Shown: positions 1 through 8,652 of the stretch, in pieces
Position numbering within the stretch: the stretch's first letter is position 1
Layout of the letters: every line of letters starts with the position of its first letter
From: Streptomyces sp. ASQP_92
Lineage (GTDB): Bacteria > Actinomycetota > Actinomycetes > Streptomycetales > Streptomycetaceae
Length of the DNA: 64,000 bases
Direction: 5' to 3'
NCBI RefSeq assembly: GCF_025399895.1
Contig: NZ_JAODUA010000001.1
Location: 186,001 to 250,000, forward strand
Notes under the pieces: model-generated
Databases searched by the model: none
Told to the model about the DNA's origin: nothing
The model's input: only the letters and a program-made list of their open reading frames with translations
Position numbers and translations under genes: made by a program

Positions 1-47
1 TCGTCCCCGTCTTCGGGCGGGCGGACGTGGCGTATCCCCAGCCGTAG
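1..47 (+). CDS. possible 3' end of a gene starting outside the window
   Basis: A frame entering from the left edge stays open with GC-rich third positions and ends in TAG at 45-47 (about 14 codons, ending in Ala-Tyr-Pro-Gln-Pro). A strong terminator hairpin follows at 80-121, which fits the end of a gene. The fragment is too short to identify. Confidence 0.3.
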   Translation, partial: VPVFGRADVAYPQP

Positions 48-79
48 GAGTGGACGCGGCGCCGCTCCGGCCCGCGCTC

Positions 80-121
80 ACGGGCTTACGGGCTCACAGG
101 TTCGTAAGCCCGTAAGCCCGT
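80..121. terminator. 15-bp perfect stem-loop
   Basis: Arms 80-94 and 107-121 are perfect inverted complements separated by a 12-nt loop. The arms are built from the repeated unit ACGGGCTT. It probably terminates the gene entering from the left edge. Confidence 0.6.
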
Positions 122-305
122 ATGACGGGATGATGTTGGGCTGATGGGGCGGTCTTCACGGGCGCCAGGGGGCCGCCCGGACGTGGCGCGCGGGGTGGTG
201 GGCGAGGGCGTGGAAGGCTCGCAGTTCCACGACCCGACCAGACCGGAAGGCCCCCACGGGGCCAGGTCCCCGACCCCCGCACGCCGCGAGCAGCAAAGGC
301 CCCTC

Positions 306-1097
306 ATGCGACTGCACACTGCCCTCGTCACCGCAGTGGCCGCCGCCACCATCGCCCCGCTCGCGGGGGTGGCCGCGGCCGACGACGGGGGGGTGCCGCC
401 CGGCCGGCACGATCTCGCGCCGCGCAAGCCGGTCGTCGCCGCAGTGCCCGTCGACCCGCCGCTGTCCGCGAAGCTGCCGCTGTGCGCGAGCCGGACCGGT
501 ACCGCGTTTCCGCTGGACACCAGGATCCACGGGGGGCCGGCCGAGTACCACCCCGGCGCTGAGAGCCAGAGCTGGTCGCTGGACCTGACCAACACCTCGC
601 ACGAGACCTGTGACGGCATCCATCCCGTGCTCGTCCTGGTCGACCGGGACCGCACCCTGAAGAACTCCCAGCTGCGGATGGACTTCGACGACCCGGCCAC
701 CGGCCGCAGGCACCCGGTCACCTTCCTCAGGACGGACGAGGACGAGCACATCGGCGTCTTCGACGACGGTTTCCCCGGGTTCGTCATCGGCGCGGGCAAG
801 ACCCTCACCGTGCCGGTGCGGCTCGGCTTCACCGCCGACGCCGTGGCCGACCACGTCACCGCCAACGCCGCGATCGTGCAGCGCCGGGGCGGCAACGGGC
901 AGTGGGTGGGGGAGTCCGGCGACTACCGGTTCGACATCGTGCCCGAGGACGATCTGCTGGAGCGGATCGACTCCGAGCTCGCCGCGACCGGCCGCGGCAG
1001 CGCGCTCACCGGCCTCGCGCTCACCGCCGCGGTCCTCCTCGTCGCGGGTGCGGCCCTGGTCACGATGGCGCGCCGACCGCGTACCCGGCGCCGCTGA
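306..1097 (+). CDS. secreted, sortase-anchored surface protein (LAXTG type)
   Basis: 263-aa exported protein of unknown function. It has a signal peptide (residues 1-25, ending in VAAAD), a globular region of about 190 aa, then LAATG at about residues 225-229, a hydrophobic segment and an arginine-rich tail. LAXTG followed by a membrane segment and basic tail is the sorting signal of streptomycete class E sortases, so the protein is predicted to be cell-wall anchored. The ATG at 306 has AAAGG at 295-299; an upstream in-frame start would place the signal peptide internally. No class E sortase lies nearby; the sortase at 10103 looks like class F. The GntR gene follows in the same direction after 50 nt. 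Confidence 0.75.
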   Translation: MRLHTALVTAVAAATIAPLAGVAAADDGGVPPGRHDLAPRKPVVAAVPVDPPLSAKLPLCASRTGTAFPLDTRIHGGPAEYHPGAESQSWSLDLTNTSHETCDGIHPVLVLVDRDRTLKNSQLRMDFDDPATGRRHPVTFLRTDEDEHIGVFDDGFPGFVIGAGKTLTVPVRLGFTADAVADHVTANAAIVQRRGGNGQWVGESGDYRFDIVPEDDLLERIDSELAATGRGSALTGLALTAAVLLVAGAALVTMARRPRTRRR

Positions 1098-1147
1098 ACG
1101 GTGGGGACGGCCCCGGCCGTTCACCTGCCCGTGCGAGCATCGGGCCC

Positions 1148-1930
1148 GTGGAAAACCCGAACGACTCCCTGACCGGCTACCCGGAGAACCAGGCCCCCGG
1201 CGCCCCCATCCGCTCCGGCATCCCGGACCATGGGCGCATCCCCAAGTACTACGCCGTCAAGGCTCAAGTCGCCCTGCTGATAGACGAGTTGGCGGAGGGC
1301 GAGGCGCTGCCGACCGAGCGCGACCTCGCCCTGCGCCACGGGGTCGCGCGGGAGACGGTGCGGCAGGCGCTGCGCGAGCTGCTGCTCGAAGGCAGGCTGC
1401 GGCGTCAGGGGCGGGGCACGGTGGTGGCCGGCGCCAAACTGGAGCAGCCGCTGTCGCTGGCCAGCTACACCGAGGGCGTGCGCCGCCAGGGCCGTACGCC
1501 CGGACGCCACCTCATCACCCTCGAACGGTTCCCCTGCCCGCCCGCGCTCGCCGCCGAGACCGGGCTCCGGCGGGGGGAACCCGTGTGGCACATGGAGCGG
1601 GTGCTGCTCGCGGACGACGAGCGGATGGGTCTGGAGAGTACGTACGCGGCGGTGTCCCGGATGCCGGACCTGGACACGGAGTTCGAGCCCGACTCCTCCT
1701 TCTACGCCTATCTGCGCGATCGGCTCGGGCTCGCGCTCGGGGATGTCGACGAGCGCATCGAGACGGTGCTGGCGACGCCGCGGGAGGCGTTGCTCATCGG
1801 TACGCCTCCCGCATTGCCGATGCTGCTCATTCATCGGGTTTCCCGGGATGCGGAGGGGGTGCCGCTGGAGCGGGTCCGGACGCTGTACCGGGGCGACCGC
1901 TTCTCCTTCACCACCCACCTGGCCCGCTAG
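1148..1930 (+). CDS. GntR-family transcriptional regulator (HutC/UTRA type)
   Basis: 260-aa regulator with an N-terminal winged helix-turn-helix (about residues 30-95, with LPTERDLALRHGVARETVRQ) and a C-terminal UTRA effector domain (about 110-255). UTRA/HutC members include DasR and PhnF, which sense small metabolites such as amino sugar phosphates or phosphonate-related ligands. The next genes in the same direction form a phosphonate operon after a 0.8-kb repeat region, so it is the likely local regulator. A HutC-type box (GGTCTAGTCC) lies at 2637-2646, upstream of that operon. The GTG at 1148 was chosen because the longer frame overlaps the preceding gene. Confidence 0.85.
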   Translation: MENPNDSLTGYPENQAPGAPIRSGIPDHGRIPKYYAVKAQVALLIDELAEGEALPTERDLALRHGVARETVRQALRELLLEGRLRRQGRGTVVAGAKLEQPLSLASYTEGVRRQGRTPGRHLITLERFPCPPALAAETGLRRGEPVWHMERVLLADDERMGLESTYAAVSRMPDLDTEFEPDSSFYAYLRDRLGLALGDVDERIETVLATPREALLIGTPPALPMLLIHRVSRDAEGVPLERVRTLYRGDRFSFTTHLAR

Positions 1931-1944
1931 CCCCTTCCAGGCGC

Positions 1945-2480
1945 CGTTCCCCGCGCCCCCAACTCCCTTTGGCCCTCGCACCGTGCGGGGTTCCTCGCGC
2001 AGTTCCCCGCGCCCCCAACTCCCTTTGGCCCTCGCGCCGTGCGGGGTTCCTCGCGCAGTTCCCCGCGCCCCTGAACCCGCTCTCGGTCTGCGGACCGTGC
2101 CCGCGTCTTGCGCAGTTCCCCGCGCCCCCAAAACACGTCTTCGGCTGCGGAGCGCGGGTGGCTGGTCGCGCAGTTCCCCGCGCCCCTGGCTGCTCGGTGC
2201 GGGCCAGTGCGGGACACCTCAGCCTGTCATGGGGGTCCCCCCTGGCCCTTAAGGCCTTGGGGGAGTTTGAGGACGAGCGCCGTTCAGGCGCGAATGGGGT
2301 CTGGGGCGGAGCCCCAGGGGCCCGGCTTTCGGCTGCGGACCGTGGTCGCTTCTCGCGCAGTTCCCCGCGCCCCTTAACTACTCGGTGCTGGCCCGCACGG
2401 GGCATCTCAGCCCGTCCGGCGTTTGAGGACGAGCGCCCTTTAGGCGCGATCGGGGTCTGGGGCGGAGCCCCAGGAGGGCC
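1945..2480. repeat. intergenic array of streptomycete G/C-rich repeats
   Basis: The gap 1931-2632 holds no convincing gene. AGTTCCCCGCGCCCC recurs near 1945 (partial), 2001, 2057, 2113, 2172 and 2359, spaced about 56-60 nt in the first five. It is followed by two units of TTTGAGGACGAGCGCC joined to GGGTCTGGGGCGGAGCCCC, near 2267-2312 and 2425-2473; a further GGGGCGGAGCCCC hairpin lies near 2540. The stretch 2353-2480 is one of three copies of a composite element also found at 16000-16130 (reversed) and 59458-59590. Confidence 0.8.
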
Positions 2481-2632
2481 GGAACCTTTCAATCCTGGGC
2501 TTACGGGCGGGTGGGTGGGTGAGGTGCCTCGGGGTCTGGGGCGGAGCCCCAGGGGGCGGCCGGAGCCAGCCAACCCCGCCGCGCGGGTGGGTGGGTGGGT
2601 GGGAAAACGGGGCGGCGGGGTAACGGTCACGT

Positions 2633-2650
2633 AACGGGTCTAGTCCAAGC
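2633..2650. promoter_or_regulatory. candidate GntR/HutC-type operator upstream of phosphonate operon
   Basis: AACGGGTCTAGTCCAAGC contains GGTCTAGTCC, which resembles the GT-N-TA-N-AC core of HutC-subfamily operators. The same core, GGTCTAGTCC, occurs at the DasR-like box before the chitinase (27521). It lies 73-90 nt upstream of the operon start at 2723. It could be bound by the GntR protein encoded at 1148 or by DasR. Confidence 0.5.
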
Positions 2651-2722
2651 TTGGGGGCCCGTTCACCGGGCCGTCGCCGCGCGGACCGGCGCGAGACACC
2701 CACCCCGAGGAGCGTTGCCGTC

Positions 2723-3853
2723 GTGAGAGTCATCGTCGTTGGAGCCGGCGTGGTGGGAACCATGCACGCCTGGCACGCAGTGAACCGCGGCCACGAGGTC
2801 GTACACATCGAGCGCGAGAGCCGGGCACGCGGAGCCTCGCTCCGCAACTTCGGCCAGATATGGGTCAGCGGCCGCGCCGGCGGCGAAGAACTGGAGACCG
2901 CGCTGCGCGCCCGCGACCTGTGGGAGGGCATCGGCGAGCGCGTACCCGGGATCGGGTTCCGCCCCAACGGCTCGCTGACCCCGCTGCGTACCGAACTGGA
3001 AGTCGCCGTCGCCGAGGCCGCCGTGGCCCGCGAGGACGCCGGCGCCCGCGGCTACCGGATCGTCACCCCCGCCGGGGCCCGCGCCCTCAACCCCGCCCTG
3101 CGCGGCGAGTTCACCGCCGCCCTGTGGTGCGAGCGCGACGCGGCCGTCGAACCCCGTACCGCCCAACTCGCCTTGCAGGACGCCCTGTTGGCGTCGGGAC
3201 GGTACACCTTCCTGGGCGGGCGGGAGGTGCGGGACGTCGGCGGCGGCGCGGGCGGGCCCGCCGTCCGCGACGACCACGGCGACACGCACCAGGGTGACGC
3301 CGTCATCCTGTGCACCGGCGCCTGGCTCGGCGGGCTCGTGCGCGAACTCGCCCCCGACCTGCCGGTGCGCCGCGTACGGCTGCAAATGATGCAGACCGCG
3401 CCGCTCGGCGAACCGCTCACCACCTCCATCGCGGACGCCGACAGCTTCCGCTACTACCCGGCGTACGCGAGCGAGGCCCTCGACGCGCTGAACGCCGGGC
3501 AGGCCCAGGATCCCCTCGCCGCCGCACACAGGATGCAGCTCCTGATGGTGCAGCGCGCGGACGGCGGGCTGACCATCGGCGACACCCACGAGTACGAGCA
3601 CCCCTTCGCCTTCGATGTGCTGGAGGAGCCGTACGACCACTTGGTCAAGGTCGTCGAGTCCTTCCTGGGGCGGCCGCTGCCCAGGATTAAGCGGCGCTGG
3701 GCCGGGGTCTACGCCCAGTGCGCCGACACCACCCGCGTCGTGCACCGCGAGCAGGTGCGGGACGGCGTGTGGCTGGTGACCGGGCCGGGCGGGCGCGGCA
3801 TGACCTGCTCGCCCGCCATCGCTGAGCGCACCGCCAACGAGCTGGGCTGGTAA
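2723..3853 (+). CDS. FAD-dependent oxidoreductase of phosphonate operons (HpnW/TIGR03364-like)
   Basis: 376-aa DAO-family flavoprotein. The N-terminal GAGVVG dinucleotide-binding loop (residues 8-13) and the later acidic residue fit a Rossmann FAD fold; the C-terminus (GVWLVTGPGGRGMTCSPA) closes the flavin site as in glycine-oxidase-like enzymes. Members of this family occur beside phosphonatase-like hydrolases and AEP transporters and are thought to remove the amino group from 2-aminoethylphosphonate or its N-alkyl forms oxidatively, giving phosphonoacetaldehyde. Here it is first in such an operon. The GTG at 2723 has GAGGAG at 2707-2712; the 24-codon upstream extension is low-complexity and was excluded. 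The next gene starts 14 nt downstream. Confidence 0.78.
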   Translation: MRVIVVGAGVVGTMHAWHAVNRGHEVVHIERESRARGASLRNFGQIWVSGRAGGEELETALRARDLWEGIGERVPGIGFRPNGSLTPLRTELEVAVAEAAVAREDAGARGYRIVTPAGARALNPALRGEFTAALWCERDAAVEPRTAQLALQDALLASGRYTFLGGREVRDVGGGAGGPAVRDDHGDTHQGDAVILCTGAWLGGLVRELAPDLPVRRVRLQMMQTAPLGEPLTTSIADADSFRYYPAYASEALDALNAGQAQDPLAAAHRMQLLMVQRADGGLTIGDTHEYEHPFAFDVLEEPYDHLVKVVESFLGRPLPRIKRRWAGVYAQCADTTRVVHREQVRDGVWLVTGPGGRGMTCSPAIAERTANELGW

Positions 3854-3867
3854 GGGAGTTGAGCGAG

Positions 3868-4563
3868 ATGAACACCTACGATCTGGTCGTCCTCGACATG
3901 GCGGGCACCACCGTCGCCGACGGCGGCCTCGTCGAGCGGGCCTTCGCGAGCGCCGCCGCACGCCTGGGCGTCGAGCCCGGCTCCGCCGAGCACGCCACCA
4001 TGCTCGACCACGTCCGCGCCACCATGGGCGAGTCCAAGATCTCCGTCTTCCGTCATCTCTTCGGCGACGAGACGAAGGCGCGGGCCGCCAACACCGCCTT
4101 CGAGGAGGCGTACGGCTCACTCGTGGACGGTGGGCTCCTCGCGCCCGTCCCCGGCGCCCGGGAGGCCGTCGAGCGGCTGGCGTCCGAGGGCCGGACCGTC
4201 GTCCTGTCCACCGGCTTCGCCCGCGCCACCCAGGACGCCATCCTCGCCGCCCTCGGCTGGCAGGACCTCGTCCCGCTCACCCTGTGCCCGGCCGACGCCG
4301 GGGGCCGCGGCCGCCCCTACCCCGACATGGTGCTCAGCGCGTTCCTGCGCACTGGCGCGGTCGACTCGGTGCGCCGTGTCGCGGTGGCCGGCGACACCTC
4401 GTACGACATGCTCAGCGGCGTACGGGCCGGGGCGGGCCTCGTCGCGGGCGTGCTGACCGGCGCCCACGACAAGCAGGCCCTCGTCTCGGCGGGTGCCACC
4501 CATGTGCTGCCGTCCGTCGCCGAACTCCCGTATCTGATAGCGGAGTTGGAGGCCGGCGAGTGA
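3868..4563 (+). CDS. phosphonatase-like HAD hydrolase (PhnX-like)
   Basis: 231-aa HAD-superfamily enzyme. Motif I is LDMAGTT with nucleophile Asp10; MGESK provides Lys57 at the place of the Schiff-base lysine of phosphonoacetaldehyde hydrolase (MGxxK); motif III is GRPYPDM and motif IV GDTSYDM. The Asp plus cap-domain Lys together argue for true C-P bond cleavage of phosphonoacetaldehyde (to acetaldehyde and phosphate) rather than a simple phosphatase. It follows the FAD oxidoreductase, its expected supplier. The ATG at 3868 has GGGAG at 3854-3858. Its stop overlaps the ABC ATPase start (GTGA at 4560). Confidence 0.82.
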   Translation: MNTYDLVVLDMAGTTVADGGLVERAFASAAARLGVEPGSAEHATMLDHVRATMGESKISVFRHLFGDETKARAANTAFEEAYGSLVDGGLLAPVPGAREAVERLASEGRTVVLSTGFARATQDAILAALGWQDLVPLTLCPADAGGRGRPYPDMVLSAFLRTGAVDSVRRVAVAGDTSYDMLSGVRAGAGLVAGVLTGAHDKQALVSAGATHVLPSVAELPYLIAELEAGE

Positions 4564-5639
4564 GCGGCGCCGCCCCGCCGGGTGCGCCACGCGGCGGCAT
4601 CCGCTTCGACGGCGTCACCGTCGCCTACCAGCACGCCGTCGTTCTCGACTCGCTCGACCTGACCGTGGAACCCGGCGAGGTCATGGCCCTGCTCGGCCCC
4701 TCCGGATCCGGCAAGACCACCGCGCTGCGCGCCGTCGCCGGATTCGTCCAGCCGGCGCGGGGGCGGGTGTTCATCGGCGACCGCGACGTGACCCACCTGC
4801 CGCCGTACCGGCGCGGCATCGGCATGGTCGTCCAGCAGTACGCGCTCTTCCCACACATGAGGGTCGAGGACAACGTCGCGTTCGGCCTCAAGGCGCACAA
4901 GGTCCCCACGGCGCGGATCCCGGAGCGGGTCACCGAGGCGCTCGCGATGACCGGCATGGACGGCTATGCCAAGCGCTATCCGCGTGAGCTGTCCGGCGGT
5001 CAGCAGCAGCGCGTCGCCATCGCCCGCGCGCTCGCCATCCGCCCCGGCGTCCTCCTCCTGGACGAACCGCTCTCCGCGCTCGACGCCCGGCTCCGCTCCG
5101 GCATGCTCGCCGAACTCGCGCGCCTGCACCGGGAGTTGCCCGACGTCTCCATCCTGTACGTCACCCACGACCAGGTCGAGGCGCTCACCCTGGCCGACCG
5201 CATCGCCGTCATGGACCGAGCCCGCCTCCAGGACTGCGGAACCCCGCAGGACCTCTACCGCCGGCCCCGTACCGAGTTCACGGCGTCGTTCGTGGGCAAC
5301 GCGAACCTGCTGCCGGTACGGGTGGGTTCGGGCTCGGTGCTGTTCGGCGACACCGAGCTGTCGGTGGCCACCGACGAGGCCGCGTGGGGGTCGAGCGCCA
5401 CCCTGTGCGTGCGCCCGCACCTGGTTGGGCTCGGGGCGGGCCCGAACGCGCTGCGGGGGACGGTCGCCGAGGTGCAGTGGCGGGGCTCCACGCACCGGCT
5501 GTACGTCGATGTCGACGGGCACCGCGTGAAGGCGGACGTCCGTGAACTCAAGGTCACCCCGGCGATGGGCGATGAGGTGACCCTGCACTTCGCCCGCGAG
5601 GACGCGGTGCTGCTGGCCGCGGGGGTCTCCCATGGCTAG
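4560..5639 (+). CDS. 2-aminoethylphosphonate-type ABC transporter, ATP-binding protein (PhnT-like)
   Basis: 359-aa ATPase with Walker A GPSGSGKTT (about residues 49-57), Q-loop VVQQYALFP, signature LSGGQQQR, Walker B VLLLDEP and switch His (VTHDQ), followed by a C-terminal TOBE-like domain (about 245-355). This is the layout of spermidine/iron/phosphonate importers. The start overlaps the hydrolase stop as GTGA and the end overlaps the first permease by 8 nt, so it is translationally coupled. Operon context points to AEP as substrate. Confidence 0.8.
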   Translation: MSGAAPPGAPRGGIRFDGVTVAYQHAVVLDSLDLTVEPGEVMALLGPSGSGKTTALRAVAGFVQPARGRVFIGDRDVTHLPPYRRGIGMVVQQYALFPHMRVEDNVAFGLKAHKVPTARIPERVTEALAMTGMDGYAKRYPRELSGGQQQRVAIARALAIRPGVLLLDEPLSALDARLRSGMLAELARLHRELPDVSILYVTHDQVEALTLADRIAVMDRARLQDCGTPQDLYRRPRTEFTASFVGNANLLPVRVGSGSVLFGDTELSVATDEAAWGSSATLCVRPHLVGLGAGPNALRGTVAEVQWRGSTHRLYVDVDGHRVKADVRELKVTPAMGDEVTLHFAREDAVLLAAGVSHG

Positions 5640-6471
5640 CCCCTCACGCCCGGCCCCCGCCGCGCTCTGGGCGCTGCCTCCCGTCGCCGTCCTGGGCGCC
5701 GTCTTCCTCTACCCCCTCGCCCTCGTGGTGCGCCAGTCCCTCTCCCCGGACACCGGGGGCACCTCCCTCCAGGCCTACACCGATGTGTTCGCCTCCGCCG
5801 CGTTCCGCGACGCGCTCGGCACCACCGTGTGGCTCGCGGTCGGGGCGAGCGCGGGGTGCCTCGTGCTGGGCTTCGTACTCGCGCTCGTCATCGCGTTCGT
5901 GCCGTTCCCCGGCGGCAAGGCCGTCGCCCGGTTCATCGACGTGTTCCTCTCCTTCCCGTCCTTCCTGATCACGCTCGCCCTGCTGTTCGTCTACGGCACG
6001 GTCGGCATGGCCAACGGGCTGTGGGACGACGTCACCGGCACGACCGGGGGCGGACCCTTCCAGTTCCTGGGCACCCCCTGGGGCGTCCTGCTCGCGGAGA
6101 TCACGTACTTCACCCCGTTCGTCATGCGGCCCCTGCTCGCCGCCTTCTCCCAACTGGACACCGCCCAGCTCGAAGTGGCGTCCTCGCTGGGGGCGCGGCC
6201 CGCCCGGATCGTGCGGCGGGTCATCCTGCCCGAGGCGCTGCCCGCACTCGCGGCGGGCGGCTCCCTGGTCCTGGTGATGTGTCTCAACGAGTTCGGCATC
6301 GTGCTGTTCACCGGCGCCAAGGGCGTCACCACGCTCCCGATGCTCGTCTACAGCAAGGCGATCCTGGAGTCCGACTACCCGGCCGCCTGCGTCGTGGCCG
6401 TCGTCAACATCGCGATCTCCGTCGGCCTGTACGGCCTCTACCGGGTGGTGAGCCGCCGTGTTGGTGCATAG
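5632..6471 (+). CDS. phosphonate-type ABC transporter permease 1 (PhnU-like)
   Basis: 279-aa binding-protein-dependent permease with about six membrane segments, beginning with VAVLGAVFLYPLALVV. The cytoplasmic EAA loop is visible (EVASSLGARPARIVRRVILPEALPAL, described here as residues about 182-207). It pairs with the second permease, whose start it overlaps by 14 nt. Role: membrane channel for the AEP importer. Confidence 0.8.
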   Translation: MASPSRPAPAALWALPPVAVLGAVFLYPLALVVRQSLSPDTGGTSLQAYTDVFASAAFRDALGTTVWLAVGASAGCLVLGFVLALVIAFVPFPGGKAVARFIDVFLSFPSFLITLALLFVYGTVGMANGLWDDVTGTTGGGPFQFLGTPWGVLLAEITYFTPFVMRPLLAAFSQLDTAQLEVASSLGARPARIVRRVILPEALPALAAGGSLVLVMCLNEFGIVLFTGAKGVTTLPMLVYSKAILESDYPAACVVAVVNIAISVGLYGLYRVVSRRVGA

Positions 6472-7255
6472 CCGGGGCGGCCGATGGGCCGCGCGGACCG
6501 TCTTCTTCGTCCTCTTCCTGCCCGTCTTCGCGCTGCCGCTGCTCGTCGTGGTGGCCGCGTCGTTCGCCACGAACTGGTCGGGCGCCCTGCCCTCCGGGTT
6601 CACCACCGGCCACTACGCGGCGGCGACCGGCGGGGAGTCCCTCCAGGCGCTCACCACCAGCCTGGTCACCGCGCTCGCGGCGAGCGTCCTCGCCCTGGTC
6701 GTCGGCTCGTGGGCGGCGCTCGCCGCGGCCGCCCTGGACAAGGGCGGACGGCGCTTCATGGACGCCCTGTTCGTGCTGCCCGTGGCGGTGCCCTCGGTGG
6801 TGGTCGGCCTCGCCGTGCTCGTGGCGTTCTCGGAGCCGCCGGTCCTGCTCAACGGGACGCGCTGGATCGTGATCCTGGCGCACACCGTCCTGGTCACCGC
6901 GTTCGCCTACCAGTCGGTGTCGGCCGCGGTGCGCCGCCTCGACCCGATGTACGAGCAGGCCGCCGCCAGTCTCGGGGCGCGGCCGCACCAGGTGCTGTGG
7001 CGGGTCAAACTGCCCCTGCTGCTGCCGTCCCTGACGGCGGCCGCCGGGCTCTGCTTCGCCCTGTCCATGGGCGAGTTGAGCGCCACCGTGATGCTCTACC
7101 CGCCCGACTGGACCACGCTTCCGGTGCGGATCTTCGCGGCCACCGACCGCGGCTCCCTGTTCACCGGCGCGGCCCTCGCCGTGGTCCTGATGGCGACGAC
7201 GCTGCTCGTCCTGTTCGGCGTCTCCCGCATCCGCACCCGAGCCTCCTTCCGCTGA
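6458..7255 (+). CDS. phosphonate-type ABC transporter permease 2 (PhnV-like)
   Basis: 265-aa permease with about six membrane spans and an EAA loop (QAAASLGARPHQVLWRVKLP). The start is GTG at 6458, overlapping the previous gene; GTG 6464 is an alternative two codons in. The 114 nt before the binding-protein gene are rich in repeats of GCTGACCC and contain no gene. Confidence 0.78.
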   Translation: MLVHSRGGRWAARTVFFVLFLPVFALPLLVVVAASFATNWSGALPSGFTTGHYAAATGGESLQALTTSLVTALAASVLALVVGSWAALAAAALDKGGRRFMDALFVLPVAVPSVVVGLAVLVAFSEPPVLLNGTRWIVILAHTVLVTAFAYQSVSAAVRRLDPMYEQAAASLGARPHQVLWRVKLPLLLPSLTAAAGLCFALSMGELSATVMLYPPDWTTLPVRIFAATDRGSLFTGAALAVVLMATTLLVLFGVSRIRTRASFR

Positions 7256-7369
7256 CCCGCTGACGCAGCACCCCCGCTGACCCGCTGACCCGCCGCCCCC
7301 CTGCCCGGCGGCGCCGCTGACTCGCCGACCCCTGACCTCTCGCCCACCTGACCAGGAGCCCCGAACGTC

Positions 7370-8446
7370 ATGCCCAGAAACACCCTCCCCGCACTCAAGC
7401 CGCTCGCCGCCGTCACCGGCGGCCTCCTCCTCGCCGCCGGCCTCTCGGGGTGCTCGGGCGCCTCCTCCGCCGACGAGAACGCGAAGACCGTCACCGTGTA
7501 CAGCGCGGACGGCCTCAAGGGCGAGAAGGGCGACGGCTGGTACGACCAGGTCTTCAAGGACTTCGAGGCCAAGACCGGCATCAAGGTCCAGTACGTCGAG
7601 GGCGGCTCCGGCGAGATGGTGCAGCGCGCCCTGCGCGAGAAGTCCAACACCCAGGCCGACCTGCTCATCACCCTGCCCCCGTTCATCCAGCAGGCCGAGG
7701 GCAAGGGGCTGCTCCAGCGGTACGTACCGGCGGGCGCCGACAAGGTCGACGGCGGGTCCAAGTCGCCCGACGGGACCTGGACCTCGGTGGTCAACAACTA
7801 CTTCGGGTTCATCTACAACAAGAAGGAGCTCAAGGAGGCCCCCAAGAACTGGGAGGACCTCCTGGACGCCCGCTACAAGAACAAGATCCAGTACTCCACG
7901 CCCGGTGTCGCGGGCGACGGCACCGCCCTGCTCATCAAGGCCATGCACGACTTCGGCGGCAAGGAGGCCGCGATGGAGTATCTGCGCAAGCTCCAGGCCA
8001 ACAACGTCGGCCCCTCCTCCTCCACCGGCAAGCTCGCGCCCAAGGTCGACAAGGGCGAGCTGCTCGCCGCCAACGGCGATGTGCAGATGAACCACGCCCA
8101 GTCCCGGACCATGCCCAACCTCGGCATCTGGTTCCCCGGCACCACGAGCGGCACCAAGCCGTCCTCCTTCGGCCTGCCCTATGCGGCCGGACTGGTCGCC
8201 CACGCCCCGCACGGCGCCAACGGCAAGAAGCTCCTCGACTTCATGCTGAGCGAGCCGGCTCAGAAGCAGGTCAGCGCGACAGGCGGCGGGTTCGCGTCCC
8301 GCACTGACATCAAGGCCACCGACGCCAACGCGGTCGCGCTCGCCCAACTGATGCGCGGGGTCGAGATCTTCCAGCCGGACTGGATGGACATCGCGAAGAA
8401 CCTGTCGCAGTACGTGGACGCCTGGAAGAGCGCGACCAAGAGCTGA
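7370..8446 (+). CDS. phosphonate-type ABC transporter substrate-binding lipoprotein (PhnS-like)
   Basis: 358-aa extracellular binding protein. The signal peptide ends in a lipobox with Cys28 (LSGC), then a type-II periplasmic-binding fold begins with TVTVYSADGLKGEKG. The order ATPase-permease-permease-binding protein downstream of the catabolic genes is that of AEP import operons. AGGAG at about 7353 precedes the ATG. It captures AEP or a related phosphonate outside the membrane. Without binding data, iron or another organophosphorus ligand cannot be excluded. Confidence 0.78.
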   Translation: MPRNTLPALKPLAAVTGGLLLAAGLSGCSGASSADENAKTVTVYSADGLKGEKGDGWYDQVFKDFEAKTGIKVQYVEGGSGEMVQRALREKSNTQADLLITLPPFIQQAEGKGLLQRYVPAGADKVDGGSKSPDGTWTSVVNNYFGFIYNKKELKEAPKNWEDLLDARYKNKIQYSTPGVAGDGTALLIKAMHDFGGKEAAMEYLRKLQANNVGPSSSTGKLAPKVDKGELLAANGDVQMNHAQSRTMPNLGIWFPGTTSGTKPSSFGLPYAAGLVAHAPHGANGKKLLDFMLSEPAQKQVSATGGGFASRTDIKATDANAVALAQLMRGVEIFQPDWMDIAKNLSQYVDAWKSATKS

Positions 8447-8652
8447 ACCGGGCCGTCTCCCGGCCGAGCCGCGCGGACCGGGCCCGACCGGGCCCGAGCC
8501 CCGCCGGGGACCGAACCGTGATCGGCCGGGTCGGGATCGGGGGTTCCTGACTAGGCTGGGGGCGCCGGCAACGCACAGTGCGGTGCGCCGGAGTCCCCAG
8601 CTGAAAGCTCATCAGCGCGAGAAGACCGCGCAGAACGCAGGAGTCCGCACCC

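Noticed and set aside
156..1124. Long antisense frame over the first surface protein gene
   Set aside because: A GC-rich shadow frame; the plus-strand frame has a signal peptide, sorting motif and ribosome site.
1945..2380. Regularly spaced repeats (56-60 nt) that might be read as a CRISPR array
   Set aside because: Spacers are themselves similar to each other, the repeat is part of gene-poor G/C blocks found five times in the window, and no cas genes are present (the Cas4-like nuclease at 37405 is 35 kb away and linked to a helicase).
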